Of a DNA stretch of 24,641 nt, positions 18,078-24,641 are shown piece by piece; within the stretch, counting starts at the first letter, position 1; every line of letters starts with the position of its first letter. The stretch lies in contig NMRA01000432.1 of NCBI GenBank assembly GCA_002633005.1, forward strand, positions 364,996 through 389,636, read 5' to 3'. The notes beneath the pieces were generated by a model, which ran no database searches, was not told the origin of the DNA, and saw only the letters and a program-made list of their open reading frames with translations. The position numbers were made by a program, and so were the translations under genes. Source of the DNA: Phoronis australis (taxonomy: Eukaryota; Phoronida; Phoronidae).

Positions 18078-19166
18078 CTAGATTTAGCAAGCTTATGAAA
18101 TCCATGCATGGGAATTCACTTGGATATTTTAGATGTTTTTCGGTAAAGGAAATCAAGTCCTTTCCGTAAGGAATATTACGAAACCGATTTTATGATTAAA
18201 AGGAGTCCATTCCCGTTATTGACCAGCTATGCAAAGCGAATAGATACCCAAACTAAAAAGCAATAAAAAATAACCAACGGTGTCTGGTGAAGTCACCGCA
18301 CAACCATTTTCAATGCAAAAGTAAACAACAAGCAAATTTAACCTGTCAACTCAGCAAGTTTACAAATGAGTCAAACACTGTAAAAAGGGAGCAAAACGAT
18401 GACAAACCAGTGAAACAATCATTATATTAACAGGGAATAGACGTGTCGTCCTTGTTTTTACCAAGTTCCTTGCGAAATAAGCATGATCTTGCAAGACCTT
18501 TCGAAATCACACGACTGAAAGACTAGTGATTCGCGAGTGTTCCCGGTAGTTTACAGATATATCCTAGCAAAATGAGGCAATAGCCTGGTCGGTTGGGTCG
18601 GAGTGTTGAATTACGGTATTGAATTCACAGTTTGCGTTCCATAACCGAAGATTTTTCGCCGCAAGCGAAGGCTCAATAGCCTCGCGGTTTGCAGGACGCT
18701 CTGTCCTATTGTCAGTTTGCTTGGTAGTGTGGCTACCAGAGCGGTTGGTCTCGTGATATTTGATGTCCGGTCTGATGTTTTCAGACGAAAATACGGGATC
18801 AAAAGACTTATTGATTACATTTCAAAAGCTGACCACCTCATATTTGAAACTGAAAAAAGATTGGGCTTTTCAAACATGGCACAAGATATCCGAGTTCTGT
18901 TTATGAATAGTGACTTCAAGACTAAGACAGACATTTGGTCTTACGCATCCACTTCACAATTGCCAAATAAAGGTTTAATCACGTAATTATTAGTTCATCA
19001 TTGCCGAATTATTTACACACATTTTCACTGTAGTTTGCAGTTATGGATATATTCTCAAATGCATTACTCTTTTGCTAAATCCGGTTTAACTTATTTTTCA
19101 GAAATAGTTATAAGGAGCGTAAGACCGAATTTCTGTCTTAAAAGGATATCTCAAACCTTATTTACA
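18078..19166. other. Spacer, no supported feature
   Basis: The 89-codon plus-strand frame at 18717-18986 has ordinary composition and an in-frame ATG, but no domain, no splice partner and no family I recall. A short CTCAAACCTT word at 19151-19160 also occurs at 15245-15253. Confidence 0.4.
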
Positions 19167-19462
19167 AAAATTGGCCATTTTTACAATATTTCACGTGTTT
19201 AGCAAAATACCTTGTCTTCATTCTCAGGGAACTTCACATACAAAATATATACCGCGTAGCGAGAAAAAAGATTTAGCAGAACCACCTTTCGAACCGCACA
19301 ACCGTGTGGATATTTGTTTACTTCTTATCCAAGGTCAAAGTTATGGGGCTTTCAATCAAATCGAATCTCCCGCCAGGTGCATAACAGTCCTTTCATTCAG
19401 AAAGTCGCCTTGACATTGAGTCAGCGAGGTGTACTTATGATAGAATGGTGCCGGGGAAAACA
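19167..19462 (-). repeat. Repeat block E, copy 2 (inverted)
   Basis: Reverse-complement copy of 15473-15765. It keeps the same neighbours (block A upstream, block D downstream) although its own direction is flipped. Confidence 0.8.
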
Positions 19463-19780
19463 CTGCCAAATCAGTTGACATTGCGAGAGAACGTTGAAAT
19501 AGCTAACATATTTAAGGCTTGTATAGGTTATGTGCACCGAAAACAAGTTTTTACAGAATAATTAACCGAAGACTGACATTTTCAGTCTTCCCAGTTTAAT
19601 CGGCTTATTCTCGGCTTCGGTAAATCGACTTTATTTGAACTTAGGAACACGCGGAGTTCTCGAAAACGGCTCTTTGGATTTCGCTGAAACTTTCCCAAAC
19701 TTAATATTTATTCATTAATCTCAAAAATTCTGTTAGGATTTTCGATATAAAGGCGTAGTTTTTGCGTATTGTGACAAAGA

Positions 19781-20001
19781 CTAATACGACTTCCGTTTTT
19801 TACAAAAATACATTGCGTTTTGCGAGTTGATTTGTCAAAGAGACCAAACGAAAAGACTAATCGAAAATTCCTAACAACATTTTTGAAATACGTGGTGAAG
19901 TTTTCATTTAAAAAAGGTTTTATTAAAATGGACCCAGGGGTTATTTTGCTATGAATGTACATTTCCTAAAAATGAAATTTTGAATTAAAAGGGTTTTCAC
20001 G
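19781..20001 (+). repeat. Repeat block D, copy 2
   Basis: Direct copy of 15932-16153. It ends 19 bp before the CTAG terminus of the Helitron-like element at 20021, so that element inserted at or near the block's edge. Confidence 0.8.
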
Positions 20002-20028
20002 TAAAAATAATAATGGTAAACTAGAAAG

Positions 20029-20053
20029 ATTATTGTCACGGCGTGACAATAAT
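20029..20053. repeat. Terminal palindrome of Helitron-like copy 1
   Basis: Perfect 12-bp arms (ATTATTGTCACG) around a single G. An identical palindrome is at 23638-23662, including the AAACTAGAAAG lead-in. Confidence 0.9.
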
Positions 20054-20451
20054 GGACTCTGCGCGTGCGTATTACTGGAATTGTTTTGGGAAGTTACTGA
20101 CAGCAACCCGTTTACCAATATGAAAAGGAATTCTTTAAAATTGTAGGAGAAATTACATGTTAATATTTTGATGACCTTTCCACCTCTTCCGGTGCATTAT
20201 GAACCCCGATCAGGGAATAATTGTAAACTCGATTTAAATTGTGGCTAATGCTAAGAATCACAGATGTTTTACTTTAAGCACTTCAGAAAACAATTCGAAT
20301 GAATTGGTCAAATTTTTCGATAGAAAAAAGGAACCTAACGACCCAAGGGTGCACCAAATTACCTGAAAATTTAGAATTCAAACTCAATCGCATTTAGTAA
20401 ACATATATATAATTTTGAAGTCTCTAGCTCAAAATTTTAGTTTGCACTCAA

Positions 20452-20464
20452 TGACCTTTGACTT
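20452..20464 (-). promoter_or_regulatory. DR1-like nuclear-receptor motif (one mismatch)
   Basis: TGACCTTTGACTT, which differs at one position from the DR1 form TGACCT-T-TGACCT. It lies at the same position within unit 1 as the perfect motif does in unit 2. Confidence 0.45.
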
Positions 20465-20884
20465 ATTTTTTCTGATTGGTTAGGCCTATTGCAAAGTAAA
20501 GTAGGGTATTCAATTGGCATGTTGACTTACACCAGTGTGCTGAAATTGAAAAGAATTCCTTGAAAAACGTAAGAGATATAACATTTTGAACGTAACACAA
20601 CCTTTGCACTAATTAACCTTATCCGGTGCAGTTTGAGTATTTTTAGGAGAATTATTGCAAAGCCCAAGGAAAATGTGTTTAACGCTGATAATCACAGTTG
20701 TCTAACGGTTGACACATCAGAATACTTGCTGATTGAAAAGGTCAAATTTTCAGAAGAAAAATGCACTTAATGACCCCATGTTTGCACTAAATGACCTGAA
20801 ACTTTGGATTCCGATTTGATTTACCTGATGCAATCAGACCTGTCAATTTGAAGTGTCTAGCTCAAAATTTTAGTTTGCACCTAA

Positions 20885-20897
20885 TGACCTTTGACCT
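20885..20897 (-). promoter_or_regulatory. Perfect DR1 nuclear-receptor motif
   Basis: TGACCTTTGACCT is the complement of AGGTCA-A-AGGTCA, the consensus direct repeat with one-base spacing bound by RXR, HNF4 and COUP-TF families in animals. It lies in unit 2 of the Helitron-like element. Binding is not shown. Confidence 0.5.
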
Positions 20898-21125
20898 GTT
20901 TCACCTGATTGGATGACCCGATTACTTAGAAAAGTAATTTTTTAAATTGTCATGTTGACGTATACCTGTGCACCAAATTTGAAAAAGATAGCTTTAAAAC
21001 TTAAGGAGGAGTAGCATTTTGAAAATTATATGACCTTTGCACCAAACGACCTTTTCCGGTGTAATATGGAATATGATTATATAAGCAATCAAAATTTGTA
21101 TACTGTCAAAAGTCATGTGCTGAAN

Positions 21126-22875
21126 CAATATACTCATTATTACATCCAAATCAAATTGTGTTATTTCAACCGCCTACCGGCAAGATATACACCACGTGAC
21201 ACACGGCACTTTTTAGATAGATGTGTTCTTATCTAGATCGGCAGTTGTGAACGAGTTTCAAATCAATCGGGCTAGTAGCTGTTTTCATTTTCTGACAGAT
21301 TTGATGTATTATACACTTATCTACCCATTGGCCATTTTTATGCGCCCACACATTTATATGTGGACATTTATATGCTGTCGTCCCTGTCTGTCCGTCCGGC
21401 ATCTGCTGTTCTATCTACAAATTCTTTGATGCATGTTCATGAAATTTTGGACATGTTCCTTTCAGAGATGGGACGGCATGAACAAACTTTTGGACGGATC
21501 CGACAACTTGTGTGCCCCCTAGTGGCTCTTTTAGTTTTTAATGGTTACCTCTGTATCTTCAAAGGTCCTCGATGGATTTTCATAAAAATTGGCAAATTGG
21601 GTTTTATTAGTGAGATGACACTGCCCTCCTGTTTTCAGATGGATTTGTGGTATTTTGCACCACCTAGTGGCCATTTTTACTGTTTGCAAATCTGTTTTTG
21701 GCGTCTGCCCCTCTGTCAACCAAACCACTCTAAGGAGGATTTGAAAACTGGCATTTTTATTTCTACTGTGAAGAAAACGACCAGTGAGTGTTTTTTCAGA
21801 CGTCACCGACCACTGTGGCGTCTGTGGCCGTTTCTCCCAAACCTTCTGCAGGATCTTTATTAAAGTTAGCAAGTGTAATTGTATGAAGTTGACAACAGAC
21901 AACTATGACATTTGTGCTGTTCCAACTACTGGTGCGTCCCCCCCACGCCCCCCATTTATTTTTTCACTGTATCTTTGACACTTCTTGGCTGATTTTCATG
22001 AAATTTAATAAACAGGTTTCTATTAAACAGTCTGTAGGTTCCAGTTTTTTTCTTAGATTTGACATGTAATGGCCTTTATTATTATCGTGAAATTTTGTTA
22101 ATAATTTTCTACCAAGTAGACGATGACACCTTCTCATTTTTGGGCGGATATGACGTATTCTGCGCTACCCAGTGGCCATTTTTGGCATCACCTTCTCCAT
22201 CCACAAAACCGTTTGAAGTTTCATTAGACATATAATTTGGAGATGTGTTCCTGATTAGAAGACTGAGGCTGACATTGATTTTGGGACTGGTTCAACTACT
22301 CTGCCTCCTCCTCATAACTTAGTTCCTCGATGCTTTTTCATGAAATTTGGTGAACAAGTTTCTATTATGAAAATGGCAGTACCTTTTTTGTGATGGAATT
22401 GACATGTTCTGAACCAATTACTGATCATGTTAATTATTTTTTGGTCTGTTTCTTGTCTGCTTCAATCTGTATCTGTCATACTGCTTACAGGATCATTGTG
22501 AAAATTGGCCGACTTTTTCACCAACGAGAGCATGACTGACGTGGATTTTCTAATGGGTCCAACTACTATCATGGTGCCTCTAGTGACATTTTTTGCATCT
22601 ATGGCTGTATCTCCTGAACGCCTTGCAAAACGTTGAAATTTTGTAATTGTATTCCTGCTAGCTTGACAACAGATGGCATACCTCAGTTTGGAAAATGGAT
22701 TGAAATTCAGCAACTAGCACTTATCTCTATATTTTCACAGAACTTGCACTTCAGGTTGCGAGATATTTTTAGATGATAGTTTGGAGCTTAAGATGAAATT
22801 TCTGACGTATTCATTTTTTATGAAACGGGTCTCTGTAGCCTAGTGTTGGTTGACCGTGTTGGTTTTCTACATCAG
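21126..22875 (+). other. Probable UBR4 intron with old tandem repeats
   Basis: Non-coding sequence upstream of the UBR4 exon. Similar words recur at irregular intervals: CTAGTGGC or CAGTGGCC followed by a T-rich run (about 21518, 21664, 22169, 22582), and TTTTCATGAAATTT or TTTTCATAAAAATT (about 21579, 21995, 22336). This looks like a strongly decayed tandem repeat. The 167-codon frame at 21360-21863 crosses these units and has no domain. The intron ends in a T-rich stretch and CAG. Confidence 0.55.
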
Positions 22876-23069
22876 AACATCAAGCTGTCTGCCATCAAGG
22901 TAGACTCCAAGTTCACCACGACCACACAGATCGTGAAGCTGGTCGGTAGCCACACTGTCTCCAAGGTAACGGTCAAGGTCAGCGACCTGAAGCGGTCCAA
23001 GATGGTGCGTGTTCTCAACATCTTCTACAACAACCGTACGGTACAGGCAGTTGTGGAGCTGAAGAACAA
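22876..23069 (+). CDS. UBR4: Internal exon of E3 ubiquitin-protein ligase UBR4
   Basis: A 194-bp exon preceded by GTTGGTTTTCTACATCAG and followed by a strong GTGAGT donor (GT at 23070-23071). It starts in phase 0 and ends after two bases of a Lys codon. The frame reads [20 protein letters not shown], then [31 protein letters not shown] and [14 protein letters not shown] recognise the KLVGSHT.SKV.V...[24 protein letters not shown] block from animal UBR4 (p600, pushover), where it precedes a PARW.K segment and Cys-rich modules in the C-terminal half of a protein of about 5,000 residues. UBR4 recognises N-degrons and builds ubiquitin chains. Codon use is GC-richer and the frame is intact, unlike the surroundings. 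Only this exon is visible; neighbours must lie across long introns outside the window, or it is an isolated duplicate. Confidence 0.85.
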
Positions 23070-23445
23070 GTGAGTTGTTGTTTCAATAATGATTAGAATA
23101 ATTCTGTCTGTACCTGCATATAGCCCCAAAAGTGTACCGAGTCACCCATTAAATCTTTATTAATAAACTTTATTCGAAATACGAGTCAGGTGCATAACTG
23201 TGTCAGATCATACACAGTTTTTGCACTAACTGACCTTTCACCTTTGAACTCAGTTTGATCCAAAATCATTGCATAGGCCCTGCTACGGTGTCTGCATTGT
23301 GAGTTCACTAACCTTAGAAAGACAATCCCACTTTGAACGCTGCACATTGAAATACAACCCTCAACTGCTGGGCACTGTGGACATAAACACTTTAAAGTGA
23401 ATATGAAGTTTGTTGTCACAAGCAGGTATCAATTGACCCCAAAAC
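23070..23445 (+). other. Start of downstream UBR4 intron
   Basis: Begins with the GTGAGT donor. It contains AATAAA-like words near 23162 without an upstream stop context that would suit a real polyadenylation site. A TTGCACTAACTGACCTTTCACC stretch at 23222 resembles the opening of the Helitron-like unit and may be a small remnant. No following UBR4 exon was found before the window ends. Confidence 0.5.
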
Positions 23446-23565
23446 GACTGACAGTAGTTGCAAATGATTGACAGCGGTTCCAAAAATGATTGACAGCAGT
23501 TGCAAATGATTAACAGCAGTTGCAAATGATTAACAGCAGTTGCAAATGATTGGCAGTAGTTACAG
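23446..23565. repeat. 20-bp minisatellite, about six copies
   Basis: Units of the form ATGATTGACAGCAGTTGCAA, with T/A and G/A variants and one AAAA insertion, repeat head to tail. There are no unique spacers between units, so it is a minisatellite and not CRISPR-like. Confidence 0.9.
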
Positions 23566-24037
23566 ACTTAACACTTATGACATAGCAATTATGTTGTAAG
23601 ATCTGGGGAAGGAAAAGAATAATTATAAACTAGAAAGATTATTGTCACGGCGTGACAATAATGGACTCTGCGCGCGCGTATTAAAGGAATTGTTATGGGA
23701 AGTTACTGACAGCAACCCCGTTTACCAAATTATGAAAAGAAATTCTTTAAAATTGTAGGAGTAATTACATGCTAATGTTTTGATGACCTTTCCACTAACT
23801 GACCTCTTCCGGTGCATNTTTAAAGTATAGTTAATGCTAAGAATCACAGATGTTTTACTTTAAGCACTTAAGAATACAACATGAATTAATTGGTCAAACT
23901 TTCAGAAGAAAAATGCACCTAATGACCCCATGGATGCACCAAATGACCCAAAAATTTAGAATTCAAACTCAATTGCGTTTAGTAAACAGATATATAATTT
24001 TGAAGTCTCTAGCTCAAAATTTTAATTTTGCACTCAA

Positions 24038-24050
24038 TGACCTTTGACCT
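24038..24050 (-). promoter_or_regulatory. Perfect DR1 motif, copy 2 unit 1
   Basis: TGACCTTTGACCT, at the position where copy 1 has the one-mismatch version. Confidence 0.5.
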
Positions 24051-24470
24051 ATTTTTTCTGATTGGTTAGGCCTATTGCGTAGTTAAGTAGGTTGTTCAAT
24101 TGGCAAGTTGACTTACACCAGTGTGCTGAAATTGAAAAGAATTCCTTGAAAAACGTAAGTGATATAACATTTTGAACGTTATATGACCTTTGCACTAATT
24201 GACCTCATCCGGTGCATTTTAAGCATCTTTAGGAGAATTAGTGCAAAGCCCATGGAAAATGTGTTTAAAGCCAAGTATCACAGTTGTCTAACGGTTGACA
24301 CATCAGAATACTTGCTGATTGAAAAGGTCAAATTTTCAGAAGAAAAATGCACCTAATGACCCCATGTTTGCACTAAATGACCTGAAACTTTGGATTTCGA
24401 TTTGATTTACCTGTGGCAATCAGACCTGTCAATTTGAAGTGTCTAGCTCAAAATTTTAGTTTGTACCTAA

Positions 24471-24483
24471 TGACCTTTGACCT
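24471..24483 (-). promoter_or_regulatory. Perfect DR1 motif, copy 2 unit 2
   Basis: TGACCTTTGACCT, equivalent to 20885-20897 in copy 1 and identical to it. Confidence 0.5.
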
Positions 24484-24641
24484 ATTTCACCTGATTGGAT
24501 GACCCGATTAGTTAGAAAAGTAATTTTTTAAATTGTCATGTTGACTTATACCTGTGCACCGAATTTGAAAAAGATAGCTTTAAAACTGAAGGAGGAGTAG
24601 CATTTTGAAAATTACATGACCTTTGCACCAAATGACCTCTT

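Larger units (their letters stand above)
20021..21125 (-). mobile_element. Helitron/Helentron-like element, copy 1
   Basis: Read on the minus strand, the element ends with a hairpin (20029-20053; arms ATTATTGTCACG around one base), then CTTT and CTAG, with a T immediately outside. A hairpin just before a CTRR end followed by T is the Helitron 3' signature, although the hairpin-to-end spacing (4 bases) is short. ACTCTGCGCGTG (20056-20067) recurs inverted in the fragment at 544-555, giving subterminal inverted repeats. The core has units of about 430 bp starting near 20169, 20601 and 21029, each opening with GACCTTTSCAC and a TTCCGGTG or ATCCGGTG word. No Rep/helicase or other protein is encoded, so it is non-autonomous. 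The third unit stops at an N (21125), where it is truncated or rearranged. Structure resembles pearl/HINE-type elements; the exact family is not known to me. Confidence 0.7.
23630..24641 (-). mobile_element. Helitron/Helentron-like element, copy 2
   Basis: Aligns with 20021-21050 from the CTAG end inward, with the same 25-bp palindrome (23638-23662) and units starting near 23783, 24181 and 24615; it runs off the window. Relative to copy 1 it carries ACTCTGCGCGCG for the subterminal repeat, lacks about 40 bp after the first GGTGCAT (an N at 23818), and has a complete TTCCACTAACTGACC opening where copy 1 has a deletion. It keeps two perfect DR1 motifs. It lies in the putative UBR4 intron, so it would be transcribed antisense to its own 3'-end direction. 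Confidence 0.7.

Noticed and set aside
21360-21863. A 167-codon plus-strand frame
   Set aside because: It crosses decayed tandem repeat units with CTAGTGGCC and CATGAAATTT words; there is no domain, and the protein does not repeat in frame.
23150-23175. Polyadenylation signal ending a transcript after the UBR4 exon
   Set aside because: The exon has a consensus GTGAGT donor in the right phase; AATAAA words are common in such AT-rich introns.
23446-23565. CRISPR-like array
   Set aside because: Units are adjacent 20-mers without unique spacers, in an animal genome; it is a minisatellite.

Overview
This is a stretch of an animal nuclear genome, AT-rich, with long intergenic and intronic spacers, spliced genes and many degraded transposable elements. 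No bacterial-style gene density is present. The repertoire points to a marine invertebrate: a Ty3/Gypsy Gag of the type with an N-terminal C..C..H..H motif, CR1/jockey-like non-LTR fragments, a Helitron/Helentron-like element with tandem internal units, and a lineage-expanded 'FFSRLA / HPIMY' protein. A bivalve, hemichordate, amphioxus or similar source would fit, but I cannot fix the species. Three isolated N bases suggest a draft assembly.

Layout. 1-556: a reverse-strand non-LTR reverse transcriptase (RT) fragment abutting one end of a Helitron-like repeat. 557-3780: mostly featureless AT-rich DNA with one MITE (2246-2537). 3783-7118, minus strand: a three-exon gene of an uncharacterised conserved animal family, with two compensating homopolymer frameshifts in its last exon. 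7360: a possible divergent first exon on the plus strand. 8200-9954: the 5' part of a Gypsy element (leader, gag, nucleocapsid knuckles, protease), frameshifted and lacking RT, RNase H, integrase and a visible 3' LTR. 11595-12189, minus: two phase-matched exons of a small membrane protein. 12.5-14.2 kb: a microsatellite, a duplicated 340-bp repeat, GAY-rich tandem repeats and hairpins. 14.3-15.0 kb: a decayed non-LTR RT cut off in catalytic motif A. 15.0-20.0 kb: a mosaic in which three repeat blocks (A, E, D) occur twice in the same order, the middle one inverted in the second copy, around an approximately 1.2-kb element with long inverted ends. 20.0-21.1 kb and 23.6 kb to the window end: two copies of the Helitron-like element, sharing a 25-bp terminal palindrome and 430-bp internal units.

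Host coding content. The most secure host gene is one 194-bp exon of UBR4, an N-recognin E3 ligase, on the plus strand (22876-23069) with canonical splice sites. The minus-strand gene at 3783-7118 and the membrane-protein gene at 11595-12189 are the other candidates. Nothing suggests that the genes form a pathway; they are separate loci in a repeat-rich neighbourhood.

Most interesting signals. The Helitron-like repeat carries a DR1 nuclear-receptor motif (TGACCT-T-TGACCT) once per internal unit, three perfect and one with a single mismatch. It may therefore disperse transcription-factor sites. The duplicated A-E-D blocks with internal inversion, and a 14-bp inverted repeat in the Gypsy leader that could allow self-priming, also deserve checking.
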